This document shows, in pieces, positions 12,892 through 23,289 of a stretch of 64,000 nucleotides of DNA. Position numbers and translations under genes: made by a program. The notes beneath the pieces were generated by a model. It was not told where the DNA came from. It made no database searches and saw nothing but the letters and a program-made list of their open reading frames with translations. The stretch's first letter is position 1. Each line of letters starts with the position of its first letter. Origin of the DNA: Lingula anatina (Eukaryota > Brachiopoda > Lingulata > Lingulida > Lingulidae); the NCBI RefSeq assembly GCF_001039355.2, contig NW_019774303.1, positions 208,131 to 272,130 on the forward strand, in the 5' to 3' direction.

Positions 12892-13827
12892 ACTCTTATA
12901 ATTATGTAATTTTTCGCTATTTTATTTATATTTTAGTATGACTCTTATACGAGAGTCAGTAATGCTGACAGTGGACTGGTCCATGATAGCAGCTTATATG
13001 ATGAAAATATCAGCCATGACGAAAATGATCTATCTTCTGCACTAGACACATGTACTGCCATCAGACAAAGGGATATAAGGACCCCACTTTTATATGAAAT
13101 AACAAACACAAAGCTACCACAAGACAGGGGTGTGATAGAAATAGAAAAGAAAGGAATTTGCATTGCTGACCAGAGTGGTTGTCAGTCCTGTGGTCGTAAA
13201 AACTCACTTTCACATTTAGATATTAAGCAAGAATCATCTTCTGACCCAACACAAAATAAAGTCTGGAAAGACAAATGCAGAGACATCAGTGGGCTAAAGA
13301 GTAAAGCCTCACAAATAGATCCATGTATTACATGCCATAATTCTCTATGCCTAAAATTAAATAACACACCCCAGGGATATTCAAGGTTTGACATTCAATA
13401 TGACCCTCAGGGTGGTGTGCCTGACAGCTCTGATAGATCATCATCGTTACCATCCTCAGGTGACATGTCTGACACGGAACCAGTGTCACCTGATTCAGGA
13501 TATATTTCTTTTACAAAATCTGAGAATACACATGCACTAACTACCAGTGGCCCTCTAAGAGAGATGATTGTAGGGGACAAACAAGAGTCAATGTGGGAGA
13601 GTCCCCCAAGTTTGTTGAACTCTTCTTCAAAGTTTTTTGGGAGAATGGATCGATCTACCTCAGAGGTTACAATATCAGAACAAGAGGCTTATACAAAAAA
13701 ACCTTCTAACAAACACTGGTTTTCTATGTGCGAAATTAATAAAAATGGAACTCAGGATTTACAATTTGGAAATGATGAAGATGAAACTCGGTTTAAAAAT
13801 GGTTATGTCAGCTGGACATGCCTCTAA
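8287..13827 (+). CDS. CR1: short class I cytokine receptor (Ig + cytokine-receptor module + TM + long tail)
   Basis: Ten coding exons with compatible phases: 8287-8344, 8881-9141, 9301-9421, 10480-10634, 10903-11078, 11389-11554, 11747-11846, 12039-12087, 12527-12595, 12937-13827. They give 681 aa. Exon 1 encodes a signal peptide (MWQLITAVLMINTSTVAS). Exon 2 encodes an Ig-like domain (LTLTCYL ... GTYYCDH). Exons 3-4 encode the N-terminal half of a cytokine-receptor homology module: C-x9-C-x-W (CISYNFEELTCSW) and a second Cys pair (PCDRQGQKC). Exons 5-6 encode an FNIII-like domain ending in a degenerate WSxWS (YWSSLT). Exon 7 is a TM segment. Exons 8-9 give a basic stop-transfer and a Box1-like VPDIPHEPD. 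Exon 10 is a 296-residue Ser/Tyr-rich tail with YDPQ, DSGYIS and terminal GYVSW. By family knowledge it should signal through JAK/STAT at the plasma membrane. The ligand is unknown. It differs from Domeless and gp130 in lacking an FNIII stalk. Confidence 0.85.
9717..9785. repeat. C-rich low-complexity tract at left edge of duplicated block
   Basis: A poly-C run is followed by pyrimidine-rich sequence (ccccccaagac, acacctccacc). It marks the left boundary of the block that reappears after the N at 15423, where a C-rich stub is also present. It lies in the CR1 intron between exons 3 and 4. Confidence 0.8.
9929..10135. mobile_element. MITE-like inverted-repeat element, family B1 (CR1 intron 3)
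   Basis: About 207 bp with long imperfect terminal inverted repeats: 'gcattcacacccgaagttcat' with 'cagactaacagatctg' on the left, and their inverse 'gtatctgttagtctg' with 'ttctgaatgcccc' on the right. The inside contains 'aaatatggcc'. The second block has the counterpart at about 15573-15776. No open frame. Confidence 0.75.
10165..10348. mobile_element. MITE-like inverted-repeat element, family B2 (CR1 intron 3)
   Basis: About 184 bp with near-perfect terminal inverted repeats of roughly 47 bp: 'cattcagaatagtggactaa' with 'ctagtccgagggtcaaatat' on the left, inverted on the right. It sits directly beside the B1 element and has related internal words (aatatgg). The second-block counterpart is about 15809-15990. 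Confidence 0.8.
12849..12889. repeat. (CA)n microsatellite in CR1 intron 9
   Basis: About 19-20 CA units. The equivalent tract in the second copy (18487-18519) is several units shorter, as expected of a length-polymorphic allele. Confidence 0.95.
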
Positions 13828-15422
13828 GAGCTCATGACAGGTTGCCAGATAGCTGTATGATTATGTAACATTCTGGACACAAACTAGACCTTCACCAGTA
13901 ACTACAGTTGTAGCTCACTCTCTTTCTCCTTTTATTGGGAACAGATTTGTTTTGAGATGCATCAGAAATTTTGATGGAATATATTTTGTATATTAAATAT
14001 TTTTTGTTTTTTTTTATTTTATAGATGGTGAAGTTATACATTTCTTCTGTAGTGTGTGTGTGTGTATGTGTGTGTGTGTGTGGTGGTGGTGGAAGAGGGC
14101 ACATATGCAAGGCTAATCTTTTTTCATTGTCCCATTAGAATTTTTATATACAGATTTGGGAGGTCTAAAGGGGAGAGAGGTATGTGACCCTAAAACCTTA
14201 TACCATAAATTCACCTATAGGCCAGACAAGTTAATATGTTGGTTCACAACAGTGATTGATTGATTTTTTATGGAAATCAAACTTTTTGTTGCACCCATTT
14301 TTTTTACAAATGGAAAAAAAACATTGGGTATACTATTGGTTATTCCAGGTTAAACCTTAATATGCTGTTGCTTTTGATAACGTTTCATCTGCCAGATCTG
14401 TTAATATTGGTGGATTATGCAAATTCATTTTGTGTAAAACTTGGATAATCTAAACAAATTGGCAGTATCCATTTTTGTAGCATTAAAAAGGTAATGTGGT
14501 TTGAAGTTTTTCATGTGTTATTTTTTAAATAAAGACTCATTAAATTCTAGAATTATCAAATGAAAAAATATGGCATTGTACTGTACTACTATGACTTACA
14601 AGGTCTCCTTCATAATTAAAGAATCGATGTGTAGATGTAAATAAATAACTGGAATTTCTGGTTAGCTATAGGTTGTCAAGTAACTGCCAGTATACTGTGG
14701 TTGACTTTGGAGTTTTTGATCAACTTTGTTTCATTATAATTAAAAATTGTGTCATATGTGTGATAATTTCATGTACCTCAATTCATTCATGAATATTTTT
14801 GTGAAGTAATGTACATATAACTACAAAAATTAATGAAATTCACTGACTCCTGCATCTGGCATTTATTTTTTCCAAAAACTAGTATTTCATTGTGTGCATT
14901 TTTATCTTTTTATTTTTTGTACTGCACAGCAGCTCATGTATCTCAAATGCCATCTACAATATTGACATCAAATAATATGTGTGATATTAGAGAGTTGATA
15001 TAATTGTGCACCTGGTGCCACACTGAGATTTTCAGTTTGATGAACATACTGCATAGATAACCAGCATGTTTAATTCCTACATTAAAAGATAAAAAATTCT
15101 CACTCCTTACACGTACGTACCTTGCTCCAACAATTCATTAAGGAAATAACAAAACACTGATGACAAGATGACACACCACGGTACAGGTATTGCACTACTG
15201 TAGTTTAAATTAGTAAAAGAACCTACTAATGATCTGAATATTAATCTAGTATGACTTAGAGACATAGATAACCCAAAGATATTCATGAACAAGAACTTCT
15301 TTGTGCAAGAACTCCTTTTGTACATGTAGTACTTTGTTCAAGTAAAAGCATGTTTATAGCTGTCCAGGTGCCTGAGAAAATCAGGAAACCGAGAATGATG
15401 TTTTAGTCCCAAAAATACCCCT
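13828..15422 (+). other. CR1 3' UTR/downstream, copy A
   Basis: Non-coding sequence after the CR1 stop. A (TG)n tract lies at about 14049-14082, and an AATAAA polyadenylation signal at 14528-14533 lies about 700 bp past the stop. Otherwise it is AT-rich with no gene seen. Similarity to copy B continues to about 15410, then the sequence turns C-rich and meets the N at 15423. Confidence 0.6.
14528..14533 (+). terminator. candidate polyadenylation signal for CR1
   Basis: An AATAAA hexamer about 700 bp after the stop codon. It is retained at 20480-20485 in the second copy. The position fits a 3' UTR end, but other AATAAA-like words occur nearby. Confidence 0.4.
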
Positions 15423-15423
15423 G
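15423..15423. other. single-N assembly join between two near-identical blocks
   Basis: The single ambiguous base separates the end of one block (9775-15410) from the start of its copy (15424-21357). Both flanks are C-rich. Confidence 0.85.
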
Positions 15424-18400
15424 NCCTCCCCACCTTCCCAGGAAAGAAAATACACTGTTTTTGAGTCATCTATTTGAGGCATTTATAAATTTCTTACTGG
15501 ATATAAGATAGGAGATGGAAAATGAAATGAAAACAAATGTATTGGCTATTAATTACAAGATTAAGTTCACTTAGACTGCATTCACACCCGAGGTTCATCC
15601 GCAAACCAACAGATCTGAAGACCAAATATGGCCAACCAAGTTGAAAGTTTATCTCTGCAGGGAATCTATTCAGTGTCTGTAATGGGAATATAGGACAAGC
15701 TTTCAAGTGAGTCGGCAATACAGTATTTGACCTGCAGATCTGTTAGTCTGCAGATCAATTTGTTCTGAATGCCCCCTTACACACATAAACAGACCTAAAA
15801 GGTAATCTTAGGTCCCATTCAGAATAGTGGACTAACTAGTCCGAGGGTCAAATATGGCGACCCACTACAAAGCTTGCCGTCTAATCCGCTGATAGACATT
15901 GAATAGATATCCCATGGGGAAGTATTCAGATGGGTCGGCCATATTTGACCCTTGGACTAGTTAGTCCCCTATTCTGAATGAGGCCTTAGGCAGCCCTGTA
16001 GAGTTGGATTGATCCATCTAGTATGATGGGTTTATGGGAACACAGTCTAATTTTCTGCATGGGGACAACAAAAGAATACTTTTTCTACTTATGAATAATG
16101 CACTTTAATTGCTATTTCCAGCAATGTATCCTATACACCATGCGATCGCCAGGGACAAAAGTGCACATTGGACTCAAAGTATATTACCGGTATTTCCCAA
16201 TATTTCAAGGTTCAGGGTAAAAATGTTTTGGGGGAGAGTACATCAGCTATCACAGAAGTGGACATTTTTAAATCTGGTGAGTAATTTTAGTTTAATTTAT
16301 ATATCTATAGCTACTGTATAGAAAAATGTATTGTATTGTATCTGATGTAATGCCCTTGGTAAAGAACAGGATTTATTGAACATAGACAAAACCATTGCCT
16401 TCAAGTCTTTATAATGCAATAGAAGATCACCTGGGAAGTGAATGAGACCATTTTTATTTGATTGCATTAAGTTTTTATAATTTATATTATCTGAACTAAT
16501 CTGCAAGCTTAAAAGAGATTTGTTGCTTTTTTTTTTCAAAAACAGTGAAGCTGAACCCTGTCAGAAATGTCAAAGCTATAGCAGTGAACAACTCAATGAT
16601 CAGTTTGTCATGGCAAGCATCCCCCTCAGGAAGGAACATCATGGAGGATTATATTTTATCTACAGTGGGCCGTGGCCTGCAGTACAGGGTTGAATACAGG
16701 ATTGAACCAGACAATCACACAGTAAGTATGAATTGATTTTATTTATGTTCCGTTCATCCTATATGCCTATTTTTGTATTTATACTGGTACTTTTAATTGG
16801 TTTAAAATGTACTTCAACGTCTTGAAAAATGTTATAAAATCTCAATGAGTATGGCAAGTTATGTGAAAGAGCAGAAAAGACACAAAACAAAATTTTATTT
16901 AACGTAGAACAATGAAAACTTTATGAAAAAACTTTGATATTGAAAACTTGGTCATTTGACTTTTACATTAACTATGGAAAAATCAATAGATATGCTTCTA
17001 TTCTAACAGATATTCATTGTACACATAATAGGTGGTTGTATACCTGAATAGATCCAAAACCATGAATGCAACTATATATTTGACCAATGTTGCACCAGCA
17101 ACAAACCAGTATAACATCAGCATAGCAGTGAGACCGCAGGGAGGACTGTACTGGAGTTCACTGACGGTGGTCACATGCGGAAATTTAAGTGAGACCAGTA
17201 AGTCACAGCAGAATGTGTTGGGTTGAGATGGTACATCTAACACAATTTTCAATGGTGTGTCTGCTTCTAAGCTGAAGTAAATCTTTACATGAACACTAAT
17301 GATTGCAAAGAAAATAGATAACTTTTATCTAAATTGCAATGTTTGGCTTCAAATATTAATATTTTTTGTTAACATAGCTATTTCAGATTCAAAGAGTTCC
17401 TGGACACCTCTTCCTCAGAGCATGTCAGTTCTTTTAATATGGTCCATTTTACCAATTATTATTGTTGCTGCAATTGTGATTGCATGGTAAGCTGTAATCC
17501 TCATTATGGAAATAACAAGGTTTCTATGATTTAAATGAGTTTAATTAAAGCCAGTGATTCAAACTGATTCCCAAATGCAAGAAGTGATACATTTAAAAGC
17601 TTTATAATTCAAATGTTTGAACTGCATTTATATTAGTTTGTAGAGCATAACAAAGTTTTTTCTTTTGATACATAGTCTTGGATTATGGTTAAAGAAGAAA
17701 ATATATGGTACACTGGACATTGAAGTGAGTATCCTCTCGATTTTAATGTCAAAGTTTAAAATATCTTATTAATTTGTGATTTGCAGTTTATTTATTTCTA
17801 TTAATTGACTTTATGCTAAAATACGTACATCACCCAAGATAGCCTGAGGTTCCATGAATCAGTGTAAAATTTTGCTAGAGTTGTAGAATTTGGTTCAGAA
17901 TGGGGGATGGGAGAGGACTTTTATATTGACTGAGCTACTTGCTGCTTTAATTACTACTGTGAAGTAGTTTGACAAAAAAAAGATGCATTTGGTTTTTCAA
18001 CTTGGTTGGATTGTATAACAGGTAAATTAAATGACAACAGCCAGCTAGACATGTGAGAGTGTCAGAAGGTGAATGCTTTTAGCTATATGCACTGTGCCTG
18101 ATGCATATCAATCTGATCAATATCTAACATCTAACATTGACATATATTTCTTACCATTAAGGTACCAGATATCCCTCATGAACCTGATATTACTACCGAT
18201 TCCCACTTCGCATATGATTACAACATGAAGGTGAAGCCTCTATAAATGCTATTTTGTGTTACATGCATTAAGATTCCAGCCAGATAAAAGTCACATATTA
18301 TTTTCTAAAGAAATCTCCATATTTTAAATTTACACATATACTGCTGTTAATAGAATTATTCTGTATTAAAAAACTATATTGGACATATTTTTTCTGAATC

Positions 18401-18483
18401 ATGGTACAAGCTCACAAATCACTACATTACTATATCCACTGTTTCTGTTTATTCATTCATAAGTTGTTTTCATAAAAATTATG

Positions 18484-18520
<37 letters not shown>

Positions 18521-19701
18521 ACTCTTATAATTATGTAATTTTTCGCTATTTTATTTATATTTTAGTATGACTCTTATACAAGAGTCAGTAATACTGACAG
18601 TGGACTGGTCCATGATAGCAGCTTATATGATGAAATCATCAGCCGTGACAAAAATGATCTATCTTCTGCACTAGACACATGTACTGCCATCAGACAAAGG
18701 GATATAAGGACCCCACTTTTATATGAAATAACAAACACAAAGCTACCACAAGACAGGGGTGTGATAGAAACAGAAGAGAAAGGAATTTGCATTGCTGACC
18801 AGAGTGGTTGTCAAGCCTGTTGTCGTAAAAACTCACTTTTACATTTAGATATTAAACAGGAATCATCTTCTGACCCAACACAAAATAAAGTCTGGAAAGA
18901 CAAATGCAGAGACATCAGTGGGCAAAAGAGTAAAGACTCACAAATAGATCCATGTATTATATGCCATAATTCTCAATGCCTAAAATTAAATAACACACCC
19001 CAGGGATATTCAAGGTTTGACATCCAATATGACCCTCCGGGCAGTGTGCCTCACAGCTCTGACAGATCATCATCGTTACCATCCTCAGGTGACATGTCAG
19101 ACATGGAACCAGTGTCACCTGATTCAGGATATATTTCTTTTACAAAATCTGAGAATACACATCCACTAACTACCAGTGACCCTCTAAGAGAAATAATTGC
19201 AGGGGACATACAAGAGTCAATGTGGGACAGATCCTCAAGTTTGTTGAACTCTCCTTCAAAGTTTTTGGGGAGAATGGATCGATCTACCTCAGAGGTTACA
19301 ATATCAGAACAAGAGGCTTATACAAAAAAACCTTCTGACAAACACCGGTTTTCTATGTGCGAAATTAATAAAAGTGGAACTCGAGATTTGCAATTTGGAA
19401 ATGATGAAGATGAAACTCTGTTTAAAAATGGTTATGTCAGCTGGACATGCCTCTAAGAGCTCATGACAGGTTGTCAGATAGCTGTATGATTATGCAACAT
19501 TCTGGACACAAACTAGACCTTCACCAGCATGAGCTATTAATACCAGTAACTACAGTTGTAGCTCACTTTCTTTCTCATTTTATTGGGAACAGATTTGTTT
19601 TGAGATGCATCAGAAATTTTGATGGAATGTATTTTGTATATTAAATATTTTTTGTGTTTTTTTTTTTATTTTATAGATGGTGAAGTTATACATTTCTTCT
19701 G

Positions 19702-19732
<31 letters not shown>

Positions 19733-21357
19733 GTGGAAGAGGGCACATATGCAAGGCTAATCTTTTTTCATTGTCCCATTAGAATTTTTATATACAGATT
19801 TTGGAGGCTTAAAGGGGAGAGAGATATGTGACCCTTAAACCTTTTACACATAAATTCACCTATAGGCCAGACAAGTTAATATGTTGGCTCACAACAGTGA
19901 TTGACTGATTTTTTATGGAAATCAAACTTTTTGTCACACCATTTTTTTTTTCAAATGGAAAAAGCATTGGGTATACTATTGGTTTTGTAAGTGGGAGAAA
20001 TTTACAAGTCATTCCAGGTTAAATCTTGATGCTGTTGTTTTTGATAACGTTTCATCTGCCATATCTGTTTCTTGAGAGCTGTTGCTTACCAACAAATTTT
20101 ATCAATATTTGCCTGGCTTTATTGCATCAGAGTTTTTAACTAATGTGTCTTAGTATTATTGCAAAAAATGTCTTTTCTCATTTTGCATTTGATTTAAGGG
20201 ATGCAAGATACTTATTCTGTATGGCTACTTTTTCTATATTTTAGATATTATCTAAAAAGAAATGAAAATCTAAAACAATGGTTTTTCATCACACATTTAT
20301 GTCTTGAATTACAATTGAAATACAGGTACACAGCATTAATACTTGTTGTTTAATATTTGTGGATTATGCAAATTCATAATTGTGTGTAAAACTTGGATAA
20401 TCTAAACAAATTGGCAGTATCCATTTTTATAGCATTAAAAAGGTAATGTGGTTTGAAGTTTTTCATGTGTTATTTTTTAAATAAAGACTCATTAAATTTT
20501 AGAATTATCAAATAAAAAAAATATGACATTGTACTGTACTACTATGACTTAATTACAAGGTCTCCTTCATAATTAAAGAATCGATGTGTACAGGTAGATG
20601 TAAATAAATAACTGGAATTTCTGGTTAGCTATAGGTTGTCAAGTAACTGCCAGTATACTGTGGTTGACTTTGGAGTTTTTGATCAACTTTGTTTCATTAT
20701 AATTAAGAATTGTGTCATATGTGTGACAATTTCATGTACCTCAATTCATTCATGAATATTTTTATGAAGTAATGTACATATAACTACAAAAATTAATGAA
20801 ATTCACTGACTCCTGCATCTGGCATTTATTTTTTCCAAAAACTAGTATTTCATTGTGTGCATTTTTATCTTTTTATTTTTTGTACTGCACAGCAGTTCAT
20901 GTATCTCAAATGCCATCTACATTGACATCAAATAATATGTGTGATATTAGAGAGTTGATATAATTGTGCACCTGGTGCCACACTGAGATTTTCAGTTTTA
21001 CGAACATACTGCATAGATAACCAGCATGTTTAATTCCTACATTAAAAGATAAAAAATTCTCACTCCTTACACGTACGTACCTTGCTCCAACAATTCATTA
21101 AGGAAATGACAAAACATTGATGACAAGATGACATGCCACGGTACAGGTATTGCACTACTGTAGTTTAAATTAGTAAAAGAACCTACTAATGATCTGAATA
21201 GAGACATAGATAACCCAAAGATATTCATGAACAAGAACTTCTTTGTGCAAGAACTCCTTTTGTACATGTAGTACTTTGTTCAAGTAAAAGCATGTTTATA
21301 GCTGTCCAGGTGCCTGAGAAAATCAGGAAACCGAAAATGATGTTTTAGTCCCAAAAA
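15424..21357. repeat. second copy of the 9775-15410 block (probable alternate haplotype)
   Basis: About 5.9 kb collinear with 9775-15410 over introns, exons, both MITEs, the CA and TG tracts and the 3' UTR. There are scattered SNPs and small indels, plus one roughly 290-bp length difference (extra sequence at about 20068-20356). It starts in the middle of CR1 intron 3, so it has no receptor exons 1-3. A true tandem duplication is possible, but the N at the join and the mid-intron boundary favour an assembled second allele. Confidence 0.85.
16122..19456 (+). CDS. CR1 exons 4-10, second copy (partial; likely other allele)
   Basis: Exons at 16122-16276, 16546-16721, 17032-17197, 17387-17486, 17676-17724, 18162-18230 and 18566-19456 match CR1 exons 4-10 exactly in length and phase, with all splice sites intact. 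There is no signal peptide, Ig exon or first half of the cytokine-receptor module upstream, so it cannot be a complete gene as assembled. Ectodomain exons 4-6 encode protein identical to CR1. The TM has three substitutions (QNMSVLLIGF to QSMSVLLIWS). The tail differs at about 29 of the last 231 residues, including YDPQ to YDPP. It is best read as the other CR1 allele. If it is a genuine tandem copy, it would be a 5'-truncated pseudogene or a source of alternative 3' exons. Confidence 0.8.
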
Positions 21358-23289
21358 TCCTGGTATTATGTCACACTATGAACTTGGAAACCTGTTTCAA
21401 GCATAATTAGATGTTTTGATGATACATTAAATGAATGCAACAGGAATAAAAAAGCTAAGACCTTTGATTCAAGATATAAAATCTCCAACCTGCAGTCTTC
21501 CCTTAAAACCACTTATATAGATTTACAATGTATCAATAAAAAGATGCTTTTAACATCTTTAAACTGGGCTTACAGAAATTTCTCAAACAGAAATATATAT
21601 GCGTGTATCTCTGATACTAATTTAAGTTGAAAATACTGTATACCAGAACTCTCTCAAGAACTATTCCTGATCAGTACATATATGCACTAGTAGATGTACA
21701 TGTACATGTACCTGTACCTTTACTGACCCAAATGACCAACACTCTATCAAGTTCCAAACTTAGACCAATGGCCTAGTTAAATAGTGACTTATCCAGGTCA
21801 CTGCCACTTTAAGGGCCATTATTTTCTTTTGTTTGACTAAGGCCAAGTAAGAGATACACACAAATTTCTCACTTTTTCACGTTGGAAGTAACATAAAAAG
21901 ATGCATCAGAAGAGTATATATAATGAATGCTTTAGCTGTGGTGAGTTATCATGGTATACCAGTGATTATATATAAGCCACACTTATTTGAAAATAAGGAC
22001 CTGTTGTACAGTATGTGGTACAGTATGTGTTGTGTCACAATAAGAGCTAATGCACTCTAAGGCCCGTACAGGTGGGCAGTGCCTCGGGCCCCCACTGGCA
22101 TATATTTTTGTCCAATTCAAAATGGTAGATTAAGTCTAGATCGGATCCAAAAAGAAGAAAGTCTAGTTCTTGGGATCACAATAGTATTCAAAAATACCAA
22201 ATATTGCAACACTTTTGGAAAATCTTATGTGAACAATTACTAGGTACTTGCTGAGTTATTTACTGATGCTGTGTGCATTCAAAAAACAGCTTTTTTATTA
22301 AGGAAGTTTTCTGCTTGGATGAAGAGTATTAAAGGCTCAATTTGTGTACTCTTTTGATAAAACAGTTATGGTGATCAGCAAAGCAGAAAGTATACAACAG
22401 AATGAAAAGCATAAAGAAAGGAATTGGCCATATAAACAAGGGTTGTGTATACAAGTATTAAATCTGAGCATGTGACTGGTGTGACCCAATATAAAATCTT
22501 TAAGAATGCTTTTTATTTATCGAGTAAGTACACAGATGTGGACATTACAGGTCTACTTGCAGAGATTGCTTTTCCAAACAACATGCTGAAAAGTATAGGT
22601 AACTACCAGTACTACAAGATGTTTTAAATACTAGTATTTTTGCATTGGTGCGAGTAGTTTTCTTTTATTGATTTTACATCCCATGGTAATGATAGTTTAT
22701 TTCACTGACTGCTCTCAGGTACATTTGAGCAATTATAAGCCTTCTTGAAGTATTGACCATCCATTAACACAGTGCACAGATGATGGACAAAAGTCAAGTC
22801 TTTTCTATAGTTGACATCCAGTGACGTACCTCAGATGAAGTACACCAAGAACAGCATGTGACAGTTGAAGGTAAAGAAATTTTATTAATAACTTAAAAAC
22901 TAAATGCATCATAAATGCATGATGTGACTCAAATTAAAGTTTTTAAAATCAACTTTACCACTTACAATACACTTAATTTATCCATATTCATATATATTAA
23001 CTTGCTTTGTAGTGCTTTGTGAGAGCTTCATATTTAAGTGTTGGCTTTTAAACTGAATATTTTACTTTTTCAGTTTTGTGTGATTGATTTTGACAAGGCA
23101 TTGATCCAGTGAATCTCTGAAAGCCTTAATATATAAAACTCAAGTATTGCAGTAACATTAATTGCATCCGTTGTTTATTCTTTAAGTTCATTTTTGGTAT
23201 TAGTTCTATAGTGTATTTTTTTTTTTTTTTTTTTTGGACAAACAGTCAACAACAACTCAGCAATAGGAGGCGTATGCAGCTCTAACAGA
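19457..23289. other. interval between CR1 copy B and CR2
   Basis: CR1 3' UTR-like sequence with a (GT)n tract at about 19703-19732, AATAAA at 20480-20485 and the end of the duplicated block near 21357. After that comes unique AT-rich sequence with no supported exon. A T-run lies at 23217-23235, just before CR2 exon 1. Confidence 0.5.
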
